Source of the DNA: Mucilaginibacter_A sp964236465
GTDB lineage: Bacteria; Bacteroidota; Bacteroidia; Sphingobacteriales; Sphingobacteriaceae
Assembly: GCA_964236465.1 (NCBI GenBank)
Contig: CAXSBZ010000012.1
Coordinates: 1 to 64,000, forward strand
DNA: 64,000 nucleotides
Direction: 5' to 3'
Numbering within the stretch: position 1 is the stretch's first letter; every line of letters starts with the position of its first letter. Both the position numbers and the translations under genes were made by a program. The notes below the pieces were generated by a model that made no database searches, was not told where the DNA came from, and saw only the letters and a program-made list of their open reading frames with translations. Shown here in pieces: positions 27,510 to 37,747 of this stretch.

Positions 27510-27927
27510 AAAATTGTAGGCACAAGATAACAATAGTTAGGAAAATGTTATCCGCACATAGAATTACATTTTTTAAGAAAGTTAAAGCAGAAAAAAATCT
27601 GATAAACATGATTTACAATATTGCCCTTGGACACAAGGATTTTCAGTCCTTTACTCACTATAATCAATTACTTTCAATTACGTGCCCAACTGCTAACTTT
27701 TGACAAGTTGACAAAACCTAAATTTAGTCGATAAAAGAAGCATCGCTGTTTACAACTGTGAAATCACCAATCCTAATTAACAGTGATAGATTTAATAATA
27801 TTATTCCTCTAACCTGCTCCTTTTCAGTGAAATCATGGTACCAATCCCCCTTTTGTAACTTTTTTATTCTCCAACAAAATTCATCCCATAAAAACAGCAT
27901 ATTTAAATTTTAACGAAAGTTTGAACT
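27510..27927. other. Divergent gap, 418 bases
   Basis: No gene seen. Contains dispersed 12-mers at 27732-27743 (GA type) and 27889-27900 (AC type), the latter 28 bases upstream of the S9 peptidase start. No clear promoter consensus found. Confidence 0.55.
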
Positions 27928-30768
27928 ATGCGAAAACTACTACTTCTCCCTTTTCTTTGTTTTTTGTTTGATGCGGCATCGGCACAAACAATTGCTAAAA
28001 AACCTATAGACCATTCGGTTTATGATGGCTGGCAAAGTATCACCAATGAACGTATTAGCGATGATGGCAAATGGGTTTTGTATGTAGTGAAACCGCAGCA
28101 AGGCGATGCGGCTTTGGTAATTTCTACTGCTAAAAACAGTAATAAAATTGCTATTCCGAGAGCGGATACAGCGCGCATTACAGCTGATTCCAAGTATGCC
28201 GCTTTTTTGATCCGGCCTTTTTATGCAGCTGTTCGTTTGGCACGGATCAAGAAGAAAAAACAGGATGAGTTTCCGAAAGATACTTTGGGTTTGATGCTGT
28301 TGGGGTCAAAGCAGATCACAAAAATACCGGCTGTCCGGTCATTCAAATTAGCCGAAAAAGCTTCTATAATTGCCTATCTCGCTTCAAGTGATACGTTGAA
28401 AAAACCGATTGCTTCAGACACAACTAAAAAATCAGTTGCACAAACCATTGCGCCGCCAACGCGTGAAGGTGCAGATCTCACTGTAAAACAATTGCTCAAT
28501 AACAAGCAACAAACTTTTAAATATGTAACTGATTATCAATTGGATAAAAACGGAAAAATGCTGGTGTTTGCCGTTACGGCTCCGCGCAAAAGCAAAGATG
28601 TAAAATCAGGTTTGTATTTGTACGACATCGAAAAAGATGTGCTAAAAACAGTAAGCACCGGCCGCGGAAATTACCGGAACTCAACATTTGACGAAGCCGG
28701 AAAACAGTTGGCTTTTACGGCGGAGAAAAACCCGGAAAAAGCGCAGGTAAAACCATTTAAACTGTATTATTACAACTCGACGAAAGATTCTGCAGAAGTG
28801 ATTGCGGCACCAAACTCAGCAGGAATGCCGGAAAAGTGGGCGGTAAGCGGCGATGGCCGGGTTTATTTCAGTAAAAATGGCAGCAGGTTATTTTTCGGTA
28901 CTGCACCGATCCCAAAACCTGCGGATACCACTTTGGTTGATTTTGAACATGCCAAGTTGGACATCTGGAATTATAAAGATGATTATTTGCAGCCGCAGCA
29001 ACTGAATACGTTGCAGCGCGATCTGCGCCGGAATTATCTGGCGGTTATCATTCCTTCCGAAGAAAACCACAAAATGATCCAGCTGGCCAACAAATATGTG
29101 CAGGATGTTTCCCTTCCCGAAAACAATGATGCGCGTTATGCTTTGGGCATTACCGATACCGGCTCGCGCGTGCAGGCGCAGTGGGAAGGCGGCGGCAGCC
29201 AGGAAGCGTATTTGATCGATTTGAAAACCGGCGAATACAAGAAAATAAATTCCAGGTTGAAGGCGCGCTACCAGCTTTCGCCCGGCGGAAACTACGTGAT
29301 CTGGTTTGACCCCAAAACACAAAACTGGTATAGCTATGCTGTTTTTACCGGTATAAAAATCGAATTGACCGCTTCAACCAAAACAAAAATGGGCCAGGAA
29401 GATAATGATGTGCCCGATTTGCCTACTGCTTACGGGGTTTCCGGCTGGACAGAAGGCGACAAAAACGTGCTGATTTATGACCGGTACGACATCTGGAACA
29501 TTGACCCGGCAACCGGGACAGCGACAAATTTTACCAATGGTTTTGGCCGGCAAAATAAACTCGTTTTCCGGTATCCGATGCTGAGTGCGAACCGACGTTT
29601 CAATGCTGCCGGAAGCGATGAAGAGAAATACATCCCGACAAAAAAACCATTGATGTTGCTGGTTCAAAACGAAGAAAACAAGCAATGGGGATATTATAAA
29701 AAGGCTTTCGACAGTAAGAAAACACCTGAAAAAATCCTGATGGTCCCTTATAGTTTCAGCACTCTGCAAAAAGCTAAAAACAGCAACGAGTACATCTACA
29801 CCAAACAAAATTATGAGCATTCCCCGGATTTGTATGTTTCTGCTGATTTGAAAAAAGAAGTGAAATTGAGCGCAATCAATCCGCAGCAAAACGAATACAA
29901 CTGGGGAACGGCAGAGTTGGTCAGCTGGACCACGCCGAAAGGTTATCCGTCTAAAGGGATTTTGTACAAGCCGGAAAATTTTGACCCGCAAAAAAAGTAT
30001 CCGATGCTGGTTTATTTTTATGAGAAATTATCGGAAGGCTTGTACAGTTATGTGCCGCCCGCGCCAACGCCTTCGCGCTTGCCCATTTCGTTTTTTGTGA
30101 GTAATGGCTATCTGGTTTTTACGCCGGATATTAGTTACGAACGCGGGCAGCCAGGTGCTTCTGCCGTAGAATTTATCAATTCCGGTGTGGAAAACCTGAA
30201 GAAAAACGCTTGGGTGGATGCGGCACATATTGGTATTCAAGGACAAAGCTGGGGCGGCTATCAGGTAGCGTTTTTGATTACCCAAACCAATATGTATGCA
30301 GCGGCCTGGGCTGGTGCGCCGGTTGCCAACATGACTTCGGCTTACGGCGGTATCCGTTGGGAAAGCGGTAATTCTCGCGAAAGCCAGTACGAAAGAGGCC
30401 AAAGCCGGATCGGTGCCAACTTGTGGGACAGCACGGAATTGTATATCCGCAATTCGCCGCTGTTCCAATTGCCAAAAGTAAAAACGCCGGTGGTCATCAT
30501 GTCAAACGATGCGGATGGTGCTGTGCCCTGGTATCAGGGAATTGAAATGTTTACCGCTTTGCGCCGCTTGAATAAACCCGTTTGGCTGCTGCAATACAAT
30601 GGCGAAGCGCACAATTTGGTGCAGCGGCAAAACCGGAAAGACATTTCTATCCGCGAGCAGCAATATTTTGATCACTTTTTAAAAGGGGCGCCAATGCCGG
30701 TTTGGATGGCCAGCGGCGTGCCAGCTGTGGATAAAGGGAAAGATTGGGGATTTGAATTGGTGAGGTAA
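27928..30768 (+). CDS. Secreted S9-family (prolyl-oligopeptidase-type) serine peptidase
   Basis: 946 residues with a signal peptide (MRKLLLLPFLCFLFDAASAQ). N-terminal and central parts form a long beta-propeller-like region (about 40-660) with repeated SxDGKWVxYV-type strands; the C-terminal alpha/beta-hydrolase domain has GQSWGGYQ with nucleophile Ser774, Asp861 or Asp863 in NDADGAVPW, and His895 in GEAHNL. These peptidases trim peptides in the periplasm. Size is larger than DPP-IV (about 730-760) because of an expanded propeller. A dispersed 12-mer with full flank (29336-29347) lies in the propeller codons, encoding YAVFTGIK. Confidence 0.88.
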   Translation: MRKLLLLPFLCFLFDAASAQTIAKKPIDHSVYDGWQSITNERISDDGKWVLYVVKPQQGDAALVISTAKNSNKIAIPRADTARITADSKYAAFLIRPFYAAVRLARIKKKKQDEFPKDTLGLMLLGSKQITKIPAVRSFKLAEKASIIAYLASSDTLKKPIASDTTKKSVAQTIAPPTREGADLTVKQLLNNKQQTFKYVTDYQLDKNGKMLVFAVTAPRKSKDVKSGLYLYDIEKDVLKTVSTGRGNYRNSTFDEAGKQLAFTAEKNPEKAQVKPFKLYYYNSTKDSAEVIAAPNSAGMPEKWAVSGDGRVYFSKNGSRLFFGTAPIPKPADTTLVDFEHAKLDIWNYKDDYLQPQQLNTLQRDLRRNYLAVIIPSEENHKMIQLANKYVQDVSLPENNDARYALGITDTGSRVQAQWEGGGSQEAYLIDLKTGEYKKINSRLKARYQLSPGGNYVIWFDPKTQNWYSYAVFTGIKIELTASTKTKMGQEDNDVPDLPTAYGVSGWTEGDKNVLIYDRYDIWNIDPATGTATNFTNGFGRQNKLVFRYPMLSANRRFNAAGSDEEKYIPTKKPLMLLVQNEENKQWGYYKKAFDSKKTPEKILMVPYSFSTLQKAKNSNEYIYTKQNYEHSPDLYVSADLKKEVKLSAINPQQNEYNWGTAELVSWTTPKGYPSKGILYKPENFDPQKKYPMLVYFYEKLSEGLYSYVPPAPTPSRLPISFFVSNGYLVFTPDISYERGQPGASAVEFINSGVENLKKNAWVDAAHIGIQGQSWGGYQVAFLITQTNMYAAAWAGAPVANMTSAYGGIRWESGNSRESQYERGQSRIGANLWDSTELYIRNSPLFQLPKVKTPVVIMSNDADGAVPWYQGIEMFTALRRLNKPVWLLQYNGEAHNLVQRQNRKDISIREQQYFDHFLKGAPMPVWMASGVPAVDKGKDWGFELVR

Positions 30769-30788
30769 AAGGTTTAGGGAAATGCATT

Positions 30789-31763
30789 ATGAAAAGAGAT
30801 CAGTCAATTGATTTGATAAAAGGAATTTTAACAATTTCAATGATAATAGCTCATGTTATACAGTTTTTTTGTAAACCAAATCGATTTGCTCTTTTGATAT
30901 CATCTTATATAAATCTAACTTCTTTCTCTGGTTTCTTATTTGTATTTGGATACGTTAATTACATTGCATATTTTGATAAAGAAGACTATAAATTATCTCA
31001 AAAAAAATTATTAAAAACAGCAATAAATATTTTAGTGATTTATTACTTGTCAGCTTTTCTATTCCGCTTACTTGTTTCAAATAGCTTGATAAATAACGGA
31101 CTTTATGGTATCCTCAAAATTTTATTATTGTGGGATTTACCAGGATACTCAGAATTCTTATTGTCCTTTTTTATTATTACCCTACTGTCGTTTGTATTTA
31201 TAAATTACTTCAAAAAAATCCAAGTTAAGCATGGGTTATATCTAATTTTAATCTGTTTGCTTTCTACTTTTATACCTGCAACGTGGGTAACAATCAATCA
31301 GGTAGGATTGATAATTGGGTCATGTAAAATTTCAGCTTTTCCTATTGTCCCTTATTTTCCTTATTTTTTATTAGGTATCCTATTTGCAAAGTTAAAGTTC
31401 AAATTCAATGTTCTTCACTTGTGTGTTGCTGCATTATGTTCATTATCATTGATCATATTTATCTTTATCTTTAAAAAAGTCCCGAGCAGGTTTCCACCTA
31501 ATATTTTTTGGATTTTAGGCCCTGCATTTTATTTGTACCTGTACTTTGCAGGCTCCAAACTAATATATAAAATGTGGATTGGAAACTACATTTCATTTGT
31601 AGAAAAAATTGGAAATTCAACCTTATTTTATCTTATATTAAGCAATATTTTTATTTTTTCTATAAGTACGAGAATCCTTAAGGATTTGAGTTTAACTTAC
31701 TGTTTTTTACTTTCAAGCATTATATTGTTTTTTATATATAGGATGCAAAAGATTATAAAGTAA
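30789..31763 (+). CDS. Membrane acyltransferase, acyltransferase-3/OafA-like
   Basis: 324 residues with about ten membrane helices. The N-terminus KRDQSIDLIKGILTISMIIAHVIQFF (1-28) has the R-x-x-x-I-D-x-x-K-G pattern and the helix-embedded His of acyltransferase family 3, which O-acetylates or otherwise acylates surface sugars. It starts 21 bases after the S9 peptidase stop, but its AT-rich codons (many ATA, TTA, AAA) differ sharply from that gene and match the two glycosyltransferases downstream. No exact dispersed 12-mer occurs in this AT-rich stretch. Probably a transferred surface-polysaccharide gene; the acyl donor and target are unknown. Confidence 0.75.
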   Translation: MKRDQSIDLIKGILTISMIIAHVIQFFCKPNRFALLISSYINLTSFSGFLFVFGYVNYIAYFDKEDYKLSQKKLLKTAINILVIYYLSAFLFRLLVSNSLINNGLYGILKILLLWDLPGYSEFLLSFFIITLLSFVFINYFKKIQVKHGLYLILICLLSTFIPATWVTINQVGLIIGSCKISAFPIVPYFPYFLLGILFAKLKFKFNVLHLCVAALCSLSLIIFIFIFKKVPSRFPPNIFWILGPAFYLYLYFAGSKLIYKMWIGNYISFVEKIGNSTLFYLILSNIFIFSISTRILKDLSLTYCFLLSSIILFFIYRMQKIIK

Positions 31764-32109
31764 CCTGTAAGGTTTTTGTAAATGTACAATTAGGGCATTG
31801 TTAATATTGAGATTAAAATCCGCCTACTTCTTTTACAACCATAAACTTTGTTTTTATAATTGATACTAACAAAGCAAAACTTAAAAACTTAAAATTATAG
31901 GTTTGTTCAATTTTAAAAAACATTCTTTTTTTATGACTATAAATTTTGATTTATCGTATAAATTAAAAAAAAATGGCCTCCTTAATATTTTGGTTGCTGA
32001 AAGAAGCATGTAAAAAAACCTTTAATAAAATTTAAATGGCTTATAACTTATGTTTTTTTTTAACTTCAATTTTTGATATTGAATACTTAAATTTAGCATA
32101 AAACTGTAT
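31764..32109. other. AT-rich gap, 346 bases
   Basis: No gene seen. Two one-mismatch copies of the dispersed 12-mer (31824-31835, 31998-32009) but no exact copy. Very high A+T, especially 31890-32100, as in the neighbouring acquired genes. Confidence 0.5.
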
Positions 32110-32976
32110 ATGAAAGCATCATTTGTTATAGTTAACTATAACCGAAGAGAAGATATATTACTAACTATCTCTAAAACAAAGGATATAATAAGGTACGACC
32201 CGGATAATTTTGAAATTATAATAGTTGATAATGCTTCTACCGATGGAAGTGGTGCCGCTATAAAAACTCAACACCCTGATGTTATTTTGCTTGAGAATAA
32301 AATAAATATTGGTGCACCAGCTTGGAATTTTGGCTTTGCCCGGGCAAAAGGAGAATACTTTATAATTCTTGACGACGATAGCCAGATAGACGATGGCCTT
32401 GAGAAAGCATTTTTATACTTGGATAATCAACCGGAGGTAGGTGTACTTGCTTTAAATATTACAGGAGGGGCATTTCAAACAAATAAATGGAATAACTTTG
32501 ATGAATATGCAGGATTTATAGGCTGTGGAGCAATCTTAAGAAAAGAATTATATGAAAAAATAGGTGGTTATGCGGATTGGATTTTTCTATATACCAATGA
32601 ATTTGAATATGCTATAAGATGTAAACAAGCAGGATATAAAATTATATTTTTTGCAGATTGTCACGTTACCCACCGTACAAGTGCTATAAACAGAACATCA
32701 AAAAGGCTTATTACACTATCATTTAGAAATGAACTCGGTATTGTATATAAATATTTTCAAAAAAAGGATAGAACCCTTTACTTAACCAGGGTATTTTTAA
32801 ATAATATAAAGTATATTTTCAAGCATGGTATCAAATCTATCCCCTGGTACTATAATGGTTGGAAAGAGTTTAACAAACTAAAAAAACAGATTCCATTTAC
32901 ACCTGTCAGCAATGAAATTCAAAACTTTTATAGTCGGTATTATCCATCAACCCAACCATTTCTAAAAATTATATAA
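32110..32976 (+). CDS. Family 2 glycosyltransferase (first of a tandem pair)
   Basis: 288 residues. GT-A fold: MKASFVIVNYNRREDIL start, FEIIIVDNASTDGSG (about 36-50), GAPAWNFGFARAKGEYFIILDDDSQID with the metal-binding DDD near residue 89, and GYADWIFLYTNEFEYAIR for the acceptor side. Similar to rhamnosyl- or galactofuranosyl-type GT2 enzymes that build surface polysaccharide; no membrane helix. It is a clear paralogue of the next gene (about 60 percent identical by eye over the first 200 residues), 11 bases downstream. AT-rich codon use. Confidence 0.85.
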   Translation: MKASFVIVNYNRREDILLTISKTKDIIRYDPDNFEIIIVDNASTDGSGAAIKTQHPDVILLENKINIGAPAWNFGFARAKGEYFIILDDDSQIDDGLEKAFLYLDNQPEVGVLALNITGGAFQTNKWNNFDEYAGFIGCGAILRKELYEKIGGYADWIFLYTNEFEYAIRCKQAGYKIIFFADCHVTHRTSAINRTSKRLITLSFRNELGIVYKYFQKKDRTLYLTRVFLNNIKYIFKHGIKSIPWYYNGWKEFNKLKKQIPFTPVSNEIQNFYSRYYPSTQPFLKII

Positions 32977-32987
32977 TCAAACATTCA

Positions 32988-33872
32988 ATGAAAGCATCCT
33001 TTGTATTGGTAAATTATAACAGAAAAGACGAAGTGCTATTAACCATAGCTAAGTCTAAAGAACTGATAAAAAACAACCCAACTGATTATGAAATTGTTAT
33101 AGTAGATAACGCTTCTACCGATGGAAGTGCGGATGCAATAAAATTAACTTATCCGGACGTTGTATTAATTGAAAACAAAGTAAATACTGGTGCACCTGCC
33201 TGGAACCTGGGATTTGAAAAAGCAAAAGGAAATTATTTTATAATTATAGATGATGATAGCCATATTGAGTCGGGTTTAGAAGAAGCTTTAATTTACTTGG
33301 ATAACAACAAAGATGTAGGTGTTTTAGCACTTAATGTTGTAAGTGGCCCTTATACAAGTAAAATGTGGGATTGGAAAGACGGACAAAACATCGTTGGTTT
33401 TATAGGTTGCGGGGCGATATTAAGACGTGAAACTTATGAGAAAGTAGGTGGTTATGCAGATTGGATGTTTCTATATGTTAATGAGTGGGAATATGGGCTT
33501 AGAGTTATAAACGCTGGATACCATGTACGTTTTTTTGCTAATAGTGTTGTCCAGCACAGGGCCAGTGCTGTTAACAGAACCAGCAAACGGTTCAGGGTTT
33601 TCGTTACTAAGCATGAATTAGGTATTGTTTATAAGCATTTCTCAGTTAACCGCGGAAAATACCTGTTCAGGGTTATAATAAATAATTTAAAAAGTCTTAA
33701 AGACGGCCAGTTCAAGCATACATGGTGGAACGTTCTCGGGATGTTAGAATTTTTTAAAATGAAAAAAAGTTTAACGTATACACCTGTTTCTAAAGATGCT
33801 CAGGAATTTTTTGCGAAAACATATATCACCACTCAAAATTCTGCCTTTGGATTTTTATTTAACAAAAAATAA
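32988..33872 (+). CDS. Family 2 glycosyltransferase (second of a tandem pair)
   Basis: 294 residues, same architecture as the preceding gene: MKASFVLVNYNRKDEVL, YEIVIVDNASTDGSA, GAPAWNLGFEKAKGNYFIIIDDDSHIE with the DDD motif near residue 89, and GYADWMFLYVNEWEYGLR. The two reading frames start with nearly the same 15 bases. The pair arose by tandem duplication and has since diverged, so it may add two successive sugars or alternative sugars. Likely cotranscribed with the first copy. Confidence 0.85.
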   Translation: MKASFVLVNYNRKDEVLLTIAKSKELIKNNPTDYEIVIVDNASTDGSADAIKLTYPDVVLIENKVNTGAPAWNLGFEKAKGNYFIIIDDDSHIESGLEEALIYLDNNKDVGVLALNVVSGPYTSKMWDWKDGQNIVGFIGCGAILRRETYEKVGGYADWMFLYVNEWEYGLRVINAGYHVRFFANSVVQHRASAVNRTSKRFRVFVTKHELGIVYKHFSVNRGKYLFRVIINNLKSLKDGQFKHTWWNVLGMLEFFKMKKSLTYTPVSKDAQEFFAKTYITTQNSAFGFLFNKK

Positions 33873-33913
33873 ACAGCCAGAAATCAAATATAGTTTCACC
33901 ACTTTTAAGTCGA

Positions 33914-33925
33914 TAAAAACAGCAT
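33914..33925 (+). repeat. Dispersed 12-mer touching the LD-carboxypeptidase stop
   Basis: TAAAAACAGCAT with TTAAGTCGA flank; its last base is shared with the stop codon of the minus-strand gene ending at 33925. Confidence 0.75.
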
Positions 33926-34953
33926 CAGCTTTCAATCAATTTTCCACCAATTGCATCAATTTCTAACGCATACTTCACCCCACATTTTAAAGCAAAATTA
34001 TTTTTCTGATGCCCAACCGGGAAATCAAAGCAAACCGGATACTTGTATTCCTTTACTTTTTCTATTACAATTTCTTCAATTGTTTTTCCGAAATCATCAT
34101 CCGGTTCATCCGGTTTGAGGTTGAAGCCACCAATAATTAATCCTTTCAAATGTTCCAACTTACCGCTTCTTTTTAAGTTGTAAAACATCCGGTCGATATT
34201 GTACAATTGTTCGTGCGTGTCTTCTATGAATAAAATTTTATTTCTGGTGATTAGGTCGGACTTGCTCCCGGCCAAGGTTGTGATCAAACTTAAATTACCA
34301 CCAACCAATTCGCCGCTTGCTTTTCCAAAACGGTTAAACTTGGATGCTGGCGAAGTATAACTCAGCTTCTCTCCCATCAAAGCTTTTTTGATAGATTCAA
34401 TGGTTTTAACTTGGATGGGTTCTGCTAAATCCCAATCCGCAGGAAAACTATTGCACATTTTAGAATGTAAAGTTGCCACATGAAAATTACGGTTGATGTG
34501 GTTGTGCAAAACCGTAATATCACTAAAACCAATAATCCATTTCGGATTAAGTTTGAATTGTTGAAAATCCAATTGATCGATAATTCGAACCAAACCATAA
34601 CCGCCACGAGCGCACATAATTGCTTTGATAGTTGGATTGTTTAGCATGTATTGCAAGTCAATAAATCTCTCTTCATCTGTCCCGCCGAAAGTAAAGCTTC
34701 TTTTACCAACTGTTTTTCCAAGTTCGATTTTGAAGCCTCAGGTTTGCATCAGTTGTATCGCAGGTTGCACATCTTCCAACGAAATATAACCGGCCGGACA
34801 AGTGATGCCAATTGTATCTCCGGCTTGCAAGTAAGGCGGAATTTTGAGGTGATGATGTTTTGCTGAATAAATTGTATTGGCCCAGGAATCTGCAAAAGAA
34901 AACGTAAAAGTTGCGGGCAAAAGCGCGGATAGAAATTGTTTGCGATGCATCAT
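33925..34953 (-). pseudogene. LD-carboxypeptidase (S66/LdcA family) interrupted by an in-frame TGA
   Basis: Read continuously on the minus strand this is a full-length S66 peptidase of about 342 residues: a short leader (MMHRKQFLSALLPATFTFSFA), AGDTIGITCPAG, then GFKIELGKTVGK, GGTDEERFIDLQYML, CARGGYGLVR, the nucleophile region GFSDITVLH and FPVGHQKNNFALKCG. Codon 72 is TGA (34738-34740) in the sequence QLMQT-stop-GFKIE, where the family has a Trp-Gly, so TGG to TGA is the simplest event. There is no frameshift. LdcA cleaves the tetrapeptide L,D bond in murein recycling. Downstream codons are otherwise intact, so the mutation is recent, is a sequencing error, or is read through. Confidence 0.85.
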
Positions 34954-35043
34954 AGTGCAGGTAAATTACAAAAGATTCGGTTCTGAAACGAAAAGTTGAT
35001 AATTGCCGTTAATTTACATTCTAAAAGTTCCGTCCATACACAA

Positions 35044-37659
35044 ATGAAACTGCCACGAACCCTACTGTTTTTACCCTTGTTTTTTATGCTGATAAACGAA
35101 GCATCGGCACAAAAAAAAGTTGATTACACCAAATTAGTCGATCCGTTTATTGGCACCGGCGGCCATGGCCACACTTATCCAGGCGCAACCATACCCTTCG
35201 GGATGGTGCAGTTAAGCCCCGATACACGGCTGGAAGGCTGGGACGGCAGCTCTGGCTATTACGCTACGGATTCGCTGGTTTACGGCTTTTCGCACACGCA
35301 TTTGAGCGGTACCGGGATTCCGGATTATTGCGATGTTTTGTTCATGCCCACCACCGGAAAACCACAATTGAACAACAAAGATTACCGCTCCCATTTTCAA
35401 AAAAAGAACGAAGATGCTTCGCCCGGATATTACAGCACGTTGCTCGATAAATATCAGATTACAGCAGAGCTGACGGCTACTTTACGCGCCGGAATGCACC
35501 GCTACAGTTTTCCATCCACCAAAGAAGCAAACATTATTATCGATTTGCAGCACCGCGATCAGGTGCTTGATTCCTGGATTGAAGTTGTAAACGATCATGA
35601 AATCCGTGGTTTCCGCCGTTCCTCTTCCTGGGCCAAAGATCAGTCGGTTTACTTCTACGCCAAGTTTTCCAAACCGTTTAAAACTTATGGAATTGCTTCG
35701 GATGATCAAATTAAGGAAGGTGAAAAAAAGTTGCAGGGGAAAAATATCAAACTGTTTGTGCAATTTGATAATCCCGGAGAAGTGCTAACCAAAGTTGGGA
35801 TTTCTTCAGTAAGTGCAGATGGCGCACTGAAAAACCTGGATGCAGAGATGCCGGATTTCGACTTTAAAAAAGTAATGAAGCAGGCCAAAGATTCCTGGCA
35901 AAAAGAGCTATCCAAAATCCAGGTTTCCGGCGGCGCGCCGGTGCAACCTCCTGTCCAGCAATCCAATATGGGTTTTGGCTACGGTGGTTTTGGTGGGAAC
36001 AGGCCTCCGAACAGAACCAAAATTGTGGATTACGCCCGCATCAAACAAACGATTTTTTACACGGCTTTGTACCATTCTATGCTGGCACCAAACATTTACA
36101 ACGATGTTGATGGGCAATATCGCGGTTTGGACCAGCAAATCCACAAAGCAGCAGGTTTTAATTATTACACTGTTTTTTCGTTGTGGGACACGTACCGCAC
36201 CGAACATCCTTTGCTTCTTTTAATCGATAAAAAACGGACTTTGGATTTTATCAAAAGCTTTATGGCGATGCAGGAACAGAGCGGGTTATTACCCATTTGG
36301 CCGCTGGCTTCCAATGAAACTTACTGCATGATCGGCAACCATTCCATCCCGGTCATGGTGGATGCTTATGCCAAAGGTTTGCGCGGTTTTGATGCGGAGA
36401 AAGTTTTTAAAATGATGAAAGACGCCGTAAACCGGAACCAGTTTGGCTTGGATTCTTACCGGAAAAACGGTTTGGTTTTGGCTGAAGATGAAAAGGAATC
36501 GGTTTCCAAAACTTTGGAATATGCTTACGACGACTGGTGCATTGCCCAAATGGCCAAAATGCTGAAACATGAACCCGATTATATTGAATTTATCCAGCGT
36601 GCACAATTTTGGAAAAACGTTTACAATAAGCAATCGGGTTTTGTACAAACGCGCACAAATGGCACCTGGCTTTCACCCTTCAAACCAAGTGATGTGGACG
36701 ATAATTTTACCGAAGGGAACGCCTGGCAGTTTTCGTTTTTTATGCCGCAGGATGTGAATGGTTTGATTTCAATGACGGGTGGAAAAGAAAACCTGGAAAA
36801 TAAACTGGATGCTTTGTTTGCCGCAAGTTCGGTGATGACGGGCAAAAGTTTGCCGGATATTACCGGAACCATCGGGCAATATGTGCACGGAAACGAGCCG
36901 AGCCATCACATTGCTTACTTGTATAATTTTACCGATGATTCTTACAAAACGCAATATTATCTCAATAAAATCATGAACGAAATGTACAAAGCCACGCCGG
37001 ATGGATTGGCGGGCAACGAAGATTGCGGACAAATGAGTGCCTGGTACGTAATGAATGCGCTGGGATTGTACAATATTGCGCCGGGCCAAAACGATTTCCA
37101 GATTGGGATGCCCATTTTTGATAAGGCAATCATCAACCTGGAAAACGGAAAGAAATTCAACATCAATTCTTCCGGAAACGCCACCAACAGTTGTTATTTA
37201 CAAGGAATGCAGCTGAACGGAAAGCCTTACAACAAGCTGTTTTTACCGTATGAAAACTTGGCAAACGGCGGCGACTGGGATGTTTTTATCGGGAAGCTAC
37301 CCAACAAAATGTACATGCAAGATTTGGAAAAACCAGTTTCGGCCATCACCGATCATCAAATTGTGATCAACCCATACTTCGTTTATCAGGCAAAAACTTT
37401 TAATAAAACGCTAACTATTTCGGCAGCTTCGGCACAAGACAGCGTGAAAATTTATTATACTTTGGATGGAAGTACGCCAACTGTGGAATCTAAATTGTTT
37501 AGCAATCCGATCACGATTAGCAACAGTGCGACAATCAAAATTATAGCCGCTAAAAACAGCATATTTAGCAAAGTAGTAAGTGCCAATTTCATCAAAACAA
37601 AAGAAGAACTTAAAGCTGTAGCCGATAAAACTACGCCTGGAAAAGCTGCCGGAAAATAG
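35044..37659 (+). CDS. Secreted alpha-mannosidase, glycoside hydrolase family 92
   Basis: About 871 residues from the ATG at 35044 with a signal peptide (RTLLFLPLFFMLINEASAQ). GH92 landmarks: DPFIGTGGHGHTYPGATIPFGMVQLSPDTR (about 30-60), FSLWDTYRTEHPLLLL and GNEDCGQMSAWYVMNALGLYN near 673-693. These calcium-dependent enzymes remove alpha-mannose from N-glycans or yeast mannan. The C-terminal 65 residues (VKIYYTLDGSTPTVESKLF) are a chitobiase/hexosaminidase-type C-terminal beta domain. A Gly/Asn/Pro-rich insertion (GFGYGGFGGNRPPNR, about 325-340) is unusual. An exact dispersed 12-mer lies in coding sequence (37551-37562), and a near copy lies in the signal-peptide codons. Confidence 0.88.
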   Translation: MKLPRTLLFLPLFFMLINEASAQKKVDYTKLVDPFIGTGGHGHTYPGATIPFGMVQLSPDTRLEGWDGSSGYYATDSLVYGFSHTHLSGTGIPDYCDVLFMPTTGKPQLNNKDYRSHFQKKNEDASPGYYSTLLDKYQITAELTATLRAGMHRYSFPSTKEANIIIDLQHRDQVLDSWIEVVNDHEIRGFRRSSSWAKDQSVYFYAKFSKPFKTYGIASDDQIKEGEKKLQGKNIKLFVQFDNPGEVLTKVGISSVSADGALKNLDAEMPDFDFKKVMKQAKDSWQKELSKIQVSGGAPVQPPVQQSNMGFGYGGFGGNRPPNRTKIVDYARIKQTIFYTALYHSMLAPNIYNDVDGQYRGLDQQIHKAAGFNYYTVFSLWDTYRTEHPLLLLIDKKRTLDFIKSFMAMQEQSGLLPIWPLASNETYCMIGNHSIPVMVDAYAKGLRGFDAEKVFKMMKDAVNRNQFGLDSYRKNGLVLAEDEKESVSKTLEYAYDDWCIAQMAKMLKHEPDYIEFIQRAQFWKNVYNKQSGFVQTRTNGTWLSPFKPSDVDDNFTEGNAWQFSFFMPQDVNGLISMTGGKENLENKLDALFAASSVMTGKSLPDITGTIGQYVHGNEPSHHIAYLYNFTDDSYKTQYYLNKIMNEMYKATPDGLAGNEDCGQMSAWYVMNALGLYNIAPGQNDFQIGMPIFDKAIINLENGKKFNINSSGNATNSCYLQGMQLNGKPYNKLFLPYENLANGGDWDVFIGKLPNKMYMQDLEKPVSAITDHQIVINPYFVYQAKTFNKTLTISAASAQDSVKIYYTLDGSTPTVESKLFSNPITISNSATIKIIAAKNSIFSKVVSANFIKTKEELKAVADKTTPGKAAGK

Positions 37660-37747
37660 CTCTTATAATTTGCAAACAGCCCTTGCGGCTAACTATAATT
37701 TAGGTTAATTGCTTACGTTTGTACACCTCGAAAACGCTTGTTTATAT

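Noticed and set aside
28888..30468. Long minus-strand frames opposite the S9 peptidase
   Set aside because: Antisense shadows produced by GC-biased third positions; no start context or family match.
34738..34740. Selenocysteine at the in-frame TGA
   Set aside because: The S66 family has Trp at this site, not Cys or Sec, and no selenocysteine genes or insertion element are visible.
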